The translations under genes were made by a program, and so were the position numbers. The notes below the pieces were generated by a model, which was given only the letters and a program-made list of their open reading frames with translations, was not told the origin of the DNA and searched no databases. A DNA stretch of 64,000 bases, taken from positions 62,001-126,000 of the forward strand of contig JBEKAA010000019.1 in the NCBI GenBank assembly GCA_050018455.1, written 5' to 3'. This stretch comes from RBG-13-68-16 sp050018455 (lineage in GTDB: Bacteria > Acidobacteriota > Thermoanaerobaculia > Thermoanaerobaculales > Thermoanaerobaculaceae). This document shows, one piece after another, positions 52,600 through 60,747 of the stretch (positions within the stretch are counted from its first letter, which is position 1; each line of letters starts with the position of its first letter).

Positions 52600-52817
52600 G
52601 GCACGGCGGGGCGCGCCACACGAGACGAGTTCGGGTATCATTGACGGGTCTTGAGTCTTTGAGACACGAGTCGGTCCGGCGATGGCGGGGGGGTTGCCGG
52701 GAGTCCGGCACAGCGCGATCTGGGGTACTCGGTCGCGAGTGCTCCATCCCCCGATGGTTACGTATGTGGGAACGAACGGGCGGGACGAGCCCGTAACAGC
52801 AAAAAAGGGGGGAAGCG
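52600..52817 (+). promoter_or_regulatory. Long structured leader of the citrate synthase gene
   Basis: TATCAT at 52636-52641 would give a leader of about 170 bases. It contains hairpins GCCGG-GAGT-CCGGC and ACGGGC-GGGACGA-GCCCGT, the latter just upstream of AACAGCAAAAAAGGGGGGA before the ATG. No known riboswitch class is recognised. Confidence 0.4.
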
Positions 52818-54149
52818 ATGGCACAGCTCAAGGGAAGACTTCTCGAGAAGATCCAGGAACACAGGCCGCGGACCGCCAAGCTCCTGAAGGAGCATGCCGA
52901 CGTCAAGATCGGCGAGGTGACCATAGGCCAGGCAATCGGCGGCGCTCGCGGTGTGCGAGGCCTGGTCACCGACATCTCCTACCTCGATCCGTTCGAGGGG
53001 ATCCGCTTCCGCGGCAAGACGATCCCCGAGACGTTCGCGGCGCTTCCGAAGGTGCCGGGGTGCGACTACCCGTACGTCGAGGCGTTCTGGTGGTTTCTGT
53101 TGGCGGGCGAGATCCCGACGTTGGAGGAGACGCTCGGAGTCGTGAAAGAGTTCCAGGCCCGTCGCGACGTGCCGGCCTACGTCGGCAGCGTGCTGCGCGC
53201 GATGCCGGGCGACTCCCATCCGATGGTGATGTTCTCGACGGCCATCCTCGCGATGGAGCGCGAGTCGGTGTTCGTCAAGCGCTACGGCACCGGCATGAAG
53301 AAGGACGAGTACTGGGACGCCACCTACGAGGACGCGACCTCGCTGCTCGCGAAGCTCCCGTCGATCGCGGCGATGATCTACAGGCTCAAGTACAAGAGCG
53401 ACGCCCAGATCACCGCGGACCCGAAGCTCGACTTCGGCGGCAACTTCGCGCACCAGATGGGTCTCCCCAAGCCGTACGACGACGTCGCGCGGATGTACTT
53501 CATCCTGCACTCCGACCACGAGTCCGGCAACGTCTCGGCGCACACGACGCACCTCGTGGCTTCCGCGCTGTCGGACGGCTACTACGCGCTCTCGGCCGGC
53601 ATCAACGGCCTGGCGGGCCCGCTCCACGGCCTCGCGAACCAGGAGGTGCTGCGCTGGATCATGAAGTTCCAGGAAAAGCTCGGCGGCGCCGAACCGACGG
53701 AGGAGAACGTCAAGAAGGCCTTGTGGGAGACGCTCAACGCCGGCCAGGTCATTCCCGGCTACGGCCACGCCGTGCTGCGCAAGACGGACCCGCGCTACGT
53801 CGCGCAGATGGAGTTCTGCCAGAAGCACCTGCCCGCCGACCCGCTGTTCAAGCTCGTCAACATGATCTACAAGGTGGCGCCGCCCGTGCTCACGGAGCAT
53901 GGCAAGACGAAGAACCCGTGGCCGAACGTGGACGCGCAGTCGGGCGTGATCCAGTGGCACTACGGGCTCAAGGAGTGGGATTTCTACACGGTGCTGTTTG
54001 GGGTCGGACGCGCCATCGGGGTGCTCGCCAACATCACCTGGGACCGCGCCCTCGGCTACCCGATCGAGCGCCCGAAGTCCGTCACCACCAAGATGCTCGA
54101 GGACGTTGCGTCGAAGGCAATCACGCACGACGAGCTCGGCAGCGACTGA
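52818..54149 (+). CDS. gltA: Citrate synthase, mitochondrial-type
   Basis: A 443-residue citrate synthase that condenses oxaloacetate and acetyl-CoA. The sequence follows the eukaryotic/mitochondrial subgroup: LHSDHESGNVSAHTTHLVAS, SAGINGLAGPLHGLANQEVL with the active-site His, VIPGYGHAVLRKTDPRY with the second His, and DAQSGVIQWHYGL. Length is typical of that subgroup and there is no N-terminal presequence. The bacterial hexameric type with its NADH-binding N-terminal domain is not present. GGGGGGAAG precedes the ATG. Confidence 0.96.
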   Translation: MAQLKGRLLEKIQEHRPRTAKLLKEHADVKIGEVTIGQAIGGARGVRGLVTDISYLDPFEGIRFRGKTIPETFAALPKVPGCDYPYVEAFWWFLLAGEIPTLEETLGVVKEFQARRDVPAYVGSVLRAMPGDSHPMVMFSTAILAMERESVFVKRYGTGMKKDEYWDATYEDATSLLAKLPSIAAMIYRLKYKSDAQITADPKLDFGGNFAHQMGLPKPYDDVARMYFILHSDHESGNVSAHTTHLVASALSDGYYALSAGINGLAGPLHGLANQEVLRWIMKFQEKLGGAEPTEENVKKALWETLNAGQVIPGYGHAVLRKTDPRYVAQMEFCQKHLPADPLFKLVNMIYKVAPPVLTEHGKTKNPWPNVDAQSGVIQWHYGLKEWDFYTVLFGVGRAIGVLANITWDRALGYPIERPKSVTTKMLEDVASKAITHDELGSD

Positions 54150-54159
54150 GAACAGAGGC

Positions 54160-54223
54160 CCGGGCCCCGGGATCCGGGGTCCGAACGACAAGATGGTGTT
54201 GTGGGCGGGGCTTGTCCCCGCCC
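54160..54223. repeat. P-module word and GC hairpin between convergent gltA and iorB
   Basis: GGCCCGGGCCCCGGGATCCG begins near 54160, and a perfect hairpin GGGCGGGG-CTTGT-CCCCGCCC occupies 54203-54223. The hairpin can act for either convergent gene but lacks a T-tract. Confidence 0.6.
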
Positions 54224-54250
54224 TATGTTCTGGGCAAAGATGCGCCTCCG

Positions 54251-54288
54251 TTGAACGTTCAAACGTTCGAACGTTCGAACGTTGGAAC
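54251..54288. repeat. F-module repeat overlapping the 3' end of iorB
   Basis: Tandem GAACGTTCGAACGTTCGAAC-like words. The iorB stop codon (54259-54261) lies within the module, so the repeat supplies the protein's last residues. Confidence 0.75.
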
Positions 54289-54876
54289 TGCCGCTCTCCC
54301 GGAGGCGAAGGCGACGCGGTTCAATTCGAGGAACTTCTTCGGGACCCGTTGCGCCAGGCACTCCCACCACGTCTCCTCGGGAAGCGGGAGCAGGCGCGAC
54401 ACCGCCCCGAGGAGGACGACGTTGGCAGCCTTCACCGTGCCGGCCTCCAATGCGAGCCTCTCGCCCGGGACCAGCACGACCGTCGCGTCGAGGTTCGCGA
54501 ATACCCGTTGCAGATGCTCGTCGCCGGGGTACGCCGCGGCGCCGGAGGACACGGTGACGGGCACGATCGCCTGGTCGTTGACCACCGCGGTGCCGCCGCG
54601 GCGGAGGAACTCGGCAAACCGCAGCGCCTCCATTTTCTCGAACGAAAGCAGGACGTCGGCTTCCCCAATGCCGACCAGGGGCGAATAGACCCTCTCCTTG
54701 TTCCAGCGCACGTGCGACGCGACGCTGCCGCCGCGCTGCGCCATGCCGTGGACCTCGGACTTCTTGACGTCGTAACCCGCCGCGAGTCCGACCTCGGCAA
54801 GGATGTTGCTGGCGAGCAGTGTGCCCTGACCGCCCACACCGACCAGCACGAAGCTGAAAGACTTGCGGTCGCTCAT
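54259..54876 (-). CDS. iorB: Indolepyruvate ferredoxin oxidoreductase, beta subunit
   Basis: A 205-residue gamma-domain-type subunit of a 2-oxoacid:ferredoxin oxidoreductase. VLVGVGGQGTLLASNILAEV and KKSEVHGMAQRGGSVASHVR are the family signatures. With IorA it oxidises aryl pyruvates, made from aromatic amino acids, to aryl-acetyl-CoA while reducing ferredoxin. The extreme C-terminus (VPTFERSNV) is read from an F-module repeat rather than a conserved element. It starts three bases after the iorA stop, a clear two-gene operon. Confidence 0.95.
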   Translation of the reverse strand: MSDRKSFSFVLVGVGGQGTLLASNILAEVGLAAGYDVKKSEVHGMAQRGGSVASHVRWNKERVYSPLVGIGEADVLLSFEKMEALRFAEFLRRGGTAVVNDQAIVPVTVSSGAAAYPGDEHLQRVFANLDATVVLVPGERLALEAGTVKAANVVLLGAVSRLLPLPEETWWECLAQRVPKKFLELNRVAFASGRAAVPTFERSNV

Positions 54877-54879
54877 CGG

Positions 54880-56721
54880 TCAGTTCCCTTCCGAGATCGG
54901 GGTCGAGCAGCTCGCCGGCTGGTGCTCGTGGGCTTCGCGGACCTGGTCGCGCGTGAGGATCGCGTCGTGGGGGCAGAGCTGTGCGCACACCTCGCAACCG
55001 GTGCAAAGGTCGCCGTCGATCAATGCCAGCGGCTTGCCGGACTTCGCGTCCACCTCGTCGCCCTTGAGGATGGCCGGGCAGCCGATGCGGAAGCAGATGC
55101 CGCACCCCGTGCACTTCTCCTCGACCAGCTCGAGCGGTACCCAGCGCTTGCGGATCTCCGGCAGGAGCGCGCACTCGCGTCGCGCCACCAGGACCGCAGG
55201 CTCGTTGTGCGCCATCAGCTCCTTGTACGCCTTCTCGAGGCCGTCCACATCGTAGGCGTCCACGGTCGCGACGTGGTGGATGCCGAGGGCGCGCACGAGG
55301 GGCTCGATCTCGATCACCTGAGTGGATTCCTGCTGGAGCGTGTGGCCGGTGCCGGGGTTCTGCTGGTGGCCGGTCATCGCGGTGATGCGGTTGTCCAGGA
55401 TGATCGTGAGAACGTTCGCCTTGTTGTACGCGACGTTGGCCAGGGCGGGCAGGCCCGTGTGGTAGAAGGTCGAGTCGCCGATCACGGCGACCATGCGTTC
55501 GCCGATGCCGGCCTTCGCCGCGCCGTGCGCGACGCCGATGCCGGCGCCCATGCAGCCGCAGGAGTGGATCGCCGACAGCGGCGGGAGCAGGCCAAGGGTG
55601 TAGCAGCCGATGTCCCCGGTCACCGCGACCTTCTTCTTCGACAGGAGCTGAAAGACGCCTCGGTGCGGACACCCCGCACACAGCACCGGCGGACGCGCCG
55701 GCAGCTCTGGCAGGTCGAGCGTCACGGCGGTCACGGGCGCCTTGTCGACCGGCAGGCCGGCGGCGCTCGCCGCGCTGCGGACCACTGTGGGGTCGAACTC
55801 TCCGCACAGCGGGAAGATCGACTTGCCCTCGCAGGCGATGCCGAGAAGGCGGATCTGCTCCTCAAGGACCGGGTCGAGCTCCTCCATCACGATCAGGCGC
55901 TTCACGCCGGCGGCGAAGGTGCGAATGAGCTGCTCCGGAACCGGGTTCACGATCCCGAGCTTGAGCACCGACGCATTGGGCAGCACCTCGCGGGCATACT
56001 GGTACGCGATCCCGGCGGTCACGACGCCGACGCTCCGGTCGCGCCACTCGATCCTGTTGATCGGGGCCTTCTCGGCCCACGCCGCGATATCCCGCAGCCG
56101 CTGCTCGACCATGGGGTGGCGCTTGCGGGCGTTGGCCGGGATCATCACGTACTTGGCCGGGTCGCGCGGGAACTTGTCGCGCTTCGGGGCCACGTCCTTG
56201 CGCTCGCAGAGCTCCACCGGCGTGGAGGAGTGGTTGGTTCTGGTCGTGGTCCGGAGCAGCACGGGGGTGTCGAACCTCTCAGACAGGTCGAACGCGGCGA
56301 TCGTGAAGTCCTTGCACTCCTGCGAGTCCGAGGGCTCCAGGCACGGCACGCGCGTGAACTGGGCGAACCTCCGGTTGTCCTGCTCATTCTGGGAGGAGTG
56401 CATCGCCGGGTCGTCGGCCGAGACGACCACGAGCCCGGCCTCCGCGCCCGTGAACGAGGCGTAGAAGAAGGAGTCGGCCGCAACGTTGAGCCCGACGTGC
56501 TTCATGCAAGCGATGGCGCGCCGGCCGGCGTACGCCGCCCCCACCGCGACGTCGACCGCGACCTTCTCGTTGGTGGACCACTCGCAGTAGACGTGGGGGA
56601 AGCGCGAGAGTTCCTCGATGATCTCGGTGGACGGTGTGCCGGGGTAGGCGGCGGCGACGTGCGCACCAGCCTCCCAGGCCCCGCGGGCAATCGCTTCGTT
56701 CCCGGACAGGACTCGCTTCAT
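54880..56721 (-). CDS. iorA: Indolepyruvate ferredoxin oxidoreductase, alpha subunit
   Basis: A 613-residue thiamine-diphosphate enzyme subunit. The pyrimidine-binding domain comes first (LSGNEAIARGAWEAG, AYPGTPSTEIIEELS), then the TPP domain with CAGCPHRGVF, GDIGCYTLG, SCGCMGAGIGVAHGA and VIGDSTFYHTGL. At the C-terminus are two [4Fe-4S] motifs, CTGCGICFRIGCP (the four-residue-spacer form known in IorA) and CTGCEVCAQLCP. GGAGGAGC precedes ATG 56721. A TACAAT box (56787-56782) and a GC hairpin lie in the leader. It points to aromatic amino acid oxidation with ferredoxin. Confidence 0.96.
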   Translation of the reverse strand: MKRVLSGNEAIARGAWEAGAHVAAAYPGTPSTEIIEELSRFPHVYCEWSTNEKVAVDVAVGAAYAGRRAIACMKHVGLNVAADSFFYASFTGAEAGLVVVSADDPAMHSSQNEQDNRRFAQFTRVPCLEPSDSQECKDFTIAAFDLSERFDTPVLLRTTTRTNHSSTPVELCERKDVAPKRDKFPRDPAKYVMIPANARKRHPMVEQRLRDIAAWAEKAPINRIEWRDRSVGVVTAGIAYQYAREVLPNASVLKLGIVNPVPEQLIRTFAAGVKRLIVMEELDPVLEEQIRLLGIACEGKSIFPLCGEFDPTVVRSAASAAGLPVDKAPVTAVTLDLPELPARPPVLCAGCPHRGVFQLLSKKKVAVTGDIGCYTLGLLPPLSAIHSCGCMGAGIGVAHGAAKAGIGERMVAVIGDSTFYHTGLPALANVAYNKANVLTIILDNRITAMTGHQQNPGTGHTLQQESTQVIEIEPLVRALGIHHVATVDAYDVDGLEKAYKELMAHNEPAVLVARRECALLPEIRKRWVPLELVEEKCTGCGICFRIGCPAILKGDEVDAKSGKPLALIDGDLCTGCEVCAQLCPHDAILTRDQVREAHEHQPASCSTPISEGN

Positions 56722-57004
56722 GATCGCTCCTCCTCGGGGTCCGGGCCGGGTCGTCGGCCCGGCCGACCGGCCGGCGCCCCGATTGTACCCGGCGCAGCCG
56801 GGCGCGGCACGATCTCAGGTCGGAGGCCTGGGCAGTCGGCGATGGCACGCATGTTCGCTAGAGAGAAAAACCCCCCGGCGGGGCAGTGGGAACCGAGTGT
56901 CGGATGGCTTGGGGGGGAGATCCAACGGCGGTACCCTGCGGGGCGCCCCACCGGGGAAGGTGCTTTTTCAAGGTCATCGGCTGGTCTTCACGCCTGGTGC
57001 CGAT

Positions 57005-57052
57005 TTGCAACGTGAAGGCCTTCACAAGTGCAACCTAGCACCGAACGTTCGG
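57005..57052. promoter_or_regulatory. Operator-like dyads upstream of ribH
   Basis: The perfect 14-bp palindrome GTGAAGGCCTTCAC (57012-57025) is flanked by TTGCA and TGCAA, making an extended dyad of 29 bases. Eight bases further on is the 12-bp palindrome CCGAACGTTCGG. Both are upstream of the ribH -35 box and on the iorA side could also act on that promoter. Confidence 0.45.
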
Positions 57053-57101
57053 CAATGCAAGTGCGGGCGACACAACCCGCCGGGGCACGGCGCAGCTTGC
57101 C

Positions 57102-57130
57102 TTGTCCGGCACCTGAGGGCGGCATACAAT
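57102..57130 (+). promoter_or_regulatory. Sigma-70-like promoter of ribH
   Basis: TTGTCC (57102-57107) and TACAAT (57125-57130) are separated by 17 bases. The start codon follows 18 bases later with AAAGGAGAAGGG between, giving a leader of about 12 bases. Confidence 0.75.
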
Positions 57131-57148
57131 GCACGAAAGGAGAAGGGC

Positions 57149-57619
57149 ATGCCACGCACCTACGAAGGAATGCTCGACGCCAGAGGGTTCCGGTTCGGTC
57201 TCGTGGTGAGCCGGTTCAACGACCTGCTCACCGGCCGTCTGGTGGAGGGCGCGCTCGACTGCCTGGGCCGGCACGGCGCACTCGACGACGACATCACCGT
57301 GGTCAAGGTGCCGGGCTCCTGGGAGATCCCTCTGGTCGCCGAGCGGCTGGCGGGCTCCGGCAAGGTGGACGCCGTGATCGGCCTGGGCGTGCTGATCCGC
57401 GGCGCCACGCCGCACTTCGACTACATCGCCGCCGAGACTGCCAAGGGGCTCGCCCAGGTCGGCCTTTCGAAGGGTATCCCGGTGTCGTTCGGGGTGCTCA
57501 CCTGCGACACGATCGAGCAGGCGCTCGAGCGCTCGGGCTCCAAGGCCGGCAACAAGGGGTGGCAGGCCGCGCAGGCGGCGATCGAGATGGTGCAGCTCTA
57601 CCGCACCCTCGGGGACTGA
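57149..57619 (+). CDS. ribH: 6,7-dimethyl-8-ribityllumazine synthase
   Basis: A 156-residue RibH, which makes the lumazine precursor of riboflavin and assembles into a pentamer or a 60-mer shell. Family motifs: FGLVVSRFNDLLTGRLVEGA, VPGSWEIPLVAERL, IGLGVLIRGATPHFDYIAAE with the catalytic His of the RGxTPHF loop, and FGVLTCDTIEQALERSG. AAAGGAGAAGGG precedes the ATG. nusB begins three bases after its stop; ribH-nusB is a common bacterial pairing. Confidence 0.97.
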   Translation: MPRTYEGMLDARGFRFGLVVSRFNDLLTGRLVEGALDCLGRHGALDDDITVVKVPGSWEIPLVAERLAGSGKVDAVIGLGVLIRGATPHFDYIAAETAKGLAQVGLSKGIPVSFGVLTCDTIEQALERSGSKAGNKGWQAAQAAIEMVQLYRTLGD

Positions 57620-57622
57620 CGA

Positions 57623-58042
57623 ATGGGCGTTCGGCGCCGCGGGCGCGAGCTCGCGCTCCAGATGCTCTATCAGCACGAGCTCGCCGGAGCCGACGTGGAC
57701 ACCATTGTGGTTTCGTTCGACGAGCTCCTGCAGGCCCCGGAAGCTGTCCGGGAATTCGCGATCAGCCTCGCCCGGGGGGTCATCTCTAGGCTTGCGGAAC
57801 TCGACGCCCACCTCGTGGACCAGGCCGACAACTGGCGGCTCGAGCGCATGGCGGCGGTGGACCGCAACATCCTCAGGCTCGCGATCTACGAGCTGATCTT
57901 CGCGGGGGACACGCCTCCCGTCGTGGTCATCGACGAGGCCGTGGAGATCGCGAAGCGGTTCGGCAGCGAACGTTCGAGCCAGTTTGTCAACGGCGTCCTC
58001 GACGGTTTCCTGCACCGCGGCAAGGCCGCCGGAGAGCGCTGA
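57623..58042 (+). CDS. nusB: Transcription antitermination factor NusB
   Basis: A 139-residue all-helical RNA-binding protein that with NusE (S10) binds boxA in rRNA leaders. RRRGRELALQMLYQHELAGA at the N-terminus, DQADNWRLERMAAVDRNILR and the C-terminal PVVVIDEAVEIAKRFGSE are typical, followed by SSQFVNGVLDGFL. It lies three bases after ribH, and its stop overlaps the next start as TGATG, so the genes up to 60,263 are one operon. Confidence 0.97.
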   Translation: MGVRRRGRELALQMLYQHELAGADVDTIVVSFDELLQAPEAVREFAISLARGVISRLAELDAHLVDQADNWRLERMAAVDRNILRLAIYELIFAGDTPPVVVIDEAVEIAKRFGSERSSQFVNGVLDGFLHRGKAAGER

Positions 58043-59025
58043 TGCGCTGCGTTGTAGCCCTCGTCGCGTTGAGCTTGCTCGGCGCCGTTGAGGCGGGTGC
58101 GGACGAGGCTGCCATCGTGATGCCGACGGCCCTTGCCGCGAGGGTCGAGACCGGCGGCGGAGCGGCGGTGGCGATCGGGCTGGAGAGCCTGCCGGACGGT
58201 ACCCTCGTCACGCTCAGCCAGACGGTCAGGGCGCTGTGCGGGGAGCCTCCGTATCCGCTCGTCGGCCTCGACGGGTGTGAGGACCCCGGCGCCCTCGACG
58301 TGCCCTCGGGGTTCGCCGTGCCCGCAGAGCTGGCCGCCATGGTGGATCGCGTCCCCGGGGCGGTCGCAGTCGTGGAGCAAGTCGTCGACTTCGTGACGCA
58401 ACGGGTGCGGCTGGACGAGAACGACGATGGCCCGCAGGACGGCGCCACGGTACTGAAGCGCGGAAGCGGACGCTGCTCCGGGCGCGCGAACCTCGCGATC
58501 GGTCTGATGCGCCGGCTCGGGATCCCGGCGCGCGCCGTCCACGGCCTCCTCCTCGGGGACGACGGGCCTCGCTGGCATCGCTGGGGCGAGGCGTGGCTCG
58601 GAGCTCTGGGCTGGGTGCCCTTCGATCCCGGAGCCTCGGTCGGGATCGTGGGCGTGCGGTACCTGCCTCTGCGCGGTTCGGGCGAGGGGTCGTCCCTGGC
58701 CGGGGTGCGCGTCGCGCGGCTCGACGAGCGGGGTTACCTCGGCGTGCCGGTCCGGAACGGCCTGCGGGTGCTTCCGTTGCACGGGGTGACGCTACGCTGT
58801 GTCGCTCCGGCGGGGCAGGCGACCCTCACGGCGCTGCTGCTGGGCCCGGACGGCTCCCGGTGGGTGCGTCGGGGTCAGGGAGAGGTCGTCTTCGACGGGA
58901 TGCTCCCGGGCCGCTACCGGATCGTTTGGGGGCGGAGCGGTCCGCCGGGCATCCTCGATCTCGTGCTCGGCTCGGCTTCCGATGTTCTGGTCGAGCTCGG
59001 GGCTCGCGGGGAGGCTGGATCATGA
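58042..59025 (+). CDS. Exported transglutaminase-like cysteine protein
   Basis: A 327-residue protein with a signal peptide (MRCVVALVALSLLGAVEAGA) and a transglutaminase-like core. The probable Cys-His-Asp triad is in KRGSGRCSGRANLAIGLMRR, RWHRWGEAWLGALGW and VPFDPGAS. This fold is used by bacterial cell-wall or protein proteases and by true transglutaminases. The C-terminal domain after residue 230 is beta-rich and not recognised. It starts inside the nusB stop (TGATG) and its stop overlaps the next start (ATGA). Confidence 0.82.
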   Translation: MRCVVALVALSLLGAVEAGADEAAIVMPTALAARVETGGGAAVAIGLESLPDGTLVTLSQTVRALCGEPPYPLVGLDGCEDPGALDVPSGFAVPAELAAMVDRVPGAVAVVEQVVDFVTQRVRLDENDDGPQDGATVLKRGSGRCSGRANLAIGLMRRLGIPARAVHGLLLGDDGPRWHRWGEAWLGALGWVPFDPGASVGIVGVRYLPLRGSGEGSSLAGVRVARLDERGYLGVPVRNGLRVLPLHGVTLRCVAPAGQATLTALLLGPDGSRWVRRGQGEVVFDGMLPGRYRIVWGRSGPPGILDLVLGSASDVLVELGARGEAGS

Positions 59026-60263
59026 AGACCATTCTCGGGCGGCTTTCGGAGCTGGGGCTGCGGGAGATCAGCAAGCTCCTGACTGCCGCGGGCGCAGAAG
59101 GAATGCTCGACGTCGATGGTCCGGCCGGCCGGGCACAAGTGGCCTTCCGTCGCGGCCACCTGGCCGGTGAGGTGTCGTGGGCGCTGACTGCGGCGTACTC
59201 GACCCGCAACGGCACCTACTGCTTCCGCCCAGGGGCCGCGAGCGACGCGATGGAGTGGCTGCCCCAGGAGGAGTTCTTCGCCCGCCTCGACGCGCAGGCC
59301 AAGGCCGCGAAGGAACACGCGGAGACGGCCGGCGCGGGCACCGAATCCGCCGACCCCCTGGCCGAGCTTCGCGACTCGCTCGCCGAGATCCCGATCCCCG
59401 GCGGGTCGGTACGGGTCGCGATCGCGGCGGCCGATCCTCGTCCGTACCGCACGTTGATCCCCGAGTGGCACCAGCGGGGGTGGGAAGTGACGCTGGGCGA
59501 CACGCCGCGGTGGCCGGATCCGCCGGCGCCGAGTCTCGTCATCGTTCACCTGCCGACCACCGCGACCCTCGCGGGTCAGGACGAGATCTGGCTCGGACTC
59601 GTCAAGCACGCCGCAGCCCAGCACCCGCCCGTTCCCGTGGTGTGGGTCGGGGCGATGGCCGATCCGTGGCTGCGGCACCAGGCGGTGATCTCCGGGGTGG
59701 ACTTCATGATGCCCGCGCCGATCGGGGAGGCTGGGGAGACCGCCCGCTGGTTCCGCGAGGACCTTACGGTGCTCGCTGATCGGCTCCTGAGCCGTCGCGG
59801 CGCGGCTGCCGAGGGCGACGCCGAGGCGTTCCGGGACTTCTTCCTCGCGCTGCACGTGGACGCCGACCCCGCGGAGGTGCGCGCCTCGCTGCTCCGCTTC
59901 GCCGGCACGTTCTTCGCCCGAGGCGTGCTGTTCGAGATCCGGGACACCGTCTTCGAATCCGTTGGGGGTTACGGGTTCCCACTCGCCAGCCCGGCCCCCG
60001 TGTCGAGGGGGCTGGCGCCGCTCGAGGACGTCGTGGTCGAGCGCAAAGCGGTCCGCCTCGACGCATACCCGGAAGAGGGGACCGCAGCAGTCGCAAAGGC
60101 GCTGGGAGCCCACGGCGGGCTCGACCGCGCCGAGGCGTTTCCCGTTCTGACGGCGGGCGAGTGCCAGGCGATATTCGTCGGCGACCGGCCGATCGTCGAG
60201 GTCGGGGGGACGGAGGTTTTGGCCGGCGTCCTCGCCCGAAGCGGCTCCCACCTCGGCTTGTAG
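59022..60263 (+). CDS. DUF4388-domain regulatory-type protein
   Basis: A 413-residue cytoplasmic protein. The first 90 residues match the DUF4388 domain (ILGRLSELGLREISKLLTAA, then GMLDVDGPAGRAQVAFRRGH), often attached to response regulators in Myxococcota and Acidobacteriota. The middle resembles a degenerate receiver domain (VRVAIAAADPRPYRTLIPEW, then VVWVGAMADPWLRHQAVISG and VDFMMPAPI). The C-terminal third looks like a GAF-type sensor region (LHVDADPAEVRASLLRFAGT). No phosphoacceptor Asp is obvious, so phospho-signalling may be lost. Coupled to the transglutaminase-like gene by ATGA. Confidence 0.7.
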   Translation: MKTILGRLSELGLREISKLLTAAGAEGMLDVDGPAGRAQVAFRRGHLAGEVSWALTAAYSTRNGTYCFRPGAASDAMEWLPQEEFFARLDAQAKAAKEHAETAGAGTESADPLAELRDSLAEIPIPGGSVRVAIAAADPRPYRTLIPEWHQRGWEVTLGDTPRWPDPPAPSLVIVHLPTTATLAGQDEIWLGLVKHAAAQHPPVPVVWVGAMADPWLRHQAVISGVDFMMPAPIGEAGETARWFREDLTVLADRLLSRRGAAAEGDAEAFRDFFLALHVDADPAEVRASLLRFAGTFFARGVLFEIRDTVFESVGGYGFPLASPAPVSRGLAPLEDVVVERKAVRLDAYPEEGTAAVAKALGAHGGLDRAEAFPVLTAGECQAIFVGDRPIVEVGGTEVLAGVLARSGSHLGL

Positions 60264-60266
60264 GGG

Positions 60267-60393
60267 CGCCGCCGATAGCGGACCATCTGCTGCGTTGCAC
60301 TCGGCGGATCGCATGCTCACGTAGCCTCCGGCTACGCTCCGCTGCTCCCGCCTCGCGCGCCTTGCGGCTGGCCCAATCTCGCCGGCGCGGCTG
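60267..60393. repeat. Q repeat, copy 1
   Basis: An element of about 127 bases starting four bases after the preceding stop codon. Ends are imperfect inverted repeats (CGCCGCCGATAGCGGACCA and TGGCCCAATCTCGCCGGCG). The central hairpin is CGTAGCC-TCC-GGCTACG (60320-60336). Copy 2 is at 63832-63957. Confidence 0.8.
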
Positions 60394-60443
60394 CACGCCG
60401 TGGTTCCCGCGCCCTGCCTTCGCCGGTTCGCACGTTTGACTAC

Positions 60444-60683
60444 AGCAGAGGAGCAGGGGGGCAGAGGGGCAGAGGAGCCAGGGCTTGAAGGCTCAGCGGG
60501 CAGTGGAGAGTTCAGAGTCAAGAGTTGAGAGTGAAGAGTTGTGAAAGAGCAGTTGCGGGTTGCCGACCATTCCCGTCGGCGGCAAATTCCAAGCAGGCAG
60601 ACCACTGTCTCGTCTTTCAACTCTTCACTCTTCACTCTGAACTGTTTCTAGCTCCTCTGCTCCTCCGCTCCTCCGCGCCTTTC
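60444..60683. repeat. Composite long imperfect palindrome, copy D (G-S / S'-G')
   Basis: G words at 60444-60479 pair with G' words at 60650-60683 (GCTCCTCTGCTCCTCCGCTC). The inner module here is S, AGAGTTCAGAGTCAAGAGTT-like words (60505-60550), paired with CAACTCTTCACTCTTCACTC (60611-60646). The outer module is shared with copy A; the inner one is different. Between 60394 and 60747 I see no gene. Confidence 0.8.
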
Positions 60684-60747
60684 CTTCCCGGTGCCCTGAG
60701 CCCTTCGCCAGGTGTCTCTACGCTACAATCCCGCGCGGAGGCAACAG

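Larger units (their letters stand above)
56722..57148. other. 427-bp divergent intergenic region between iorA and ribH
   Basis: No gene is seen. It holds the iorA leader with a 7-bp GC hairpin (GGCCGGG / CCCGGCC, 56744-56764), a probable iorA -10 box (56787-56782, minus), a dyad at 57005-57033, the palindrome CCGAACGTTCGG (57041-57052), and the ribH promoter (57102-57130). The rest has no clear structure. Confidence 0.6.

Noticed and set aside
56860..57000. Possible FMN riboswitch ahead of ribH (GGCGGGGCAGTGG and CAACGGCGGTACC segments).
   Set aside because: The diagnostic blocks of the RFN element (CCGGCGGT in context, GCCCGCGAGC, GGATGGGAGAAGA) are missing or out of order, and a good promoter lies downstream of this stretch.
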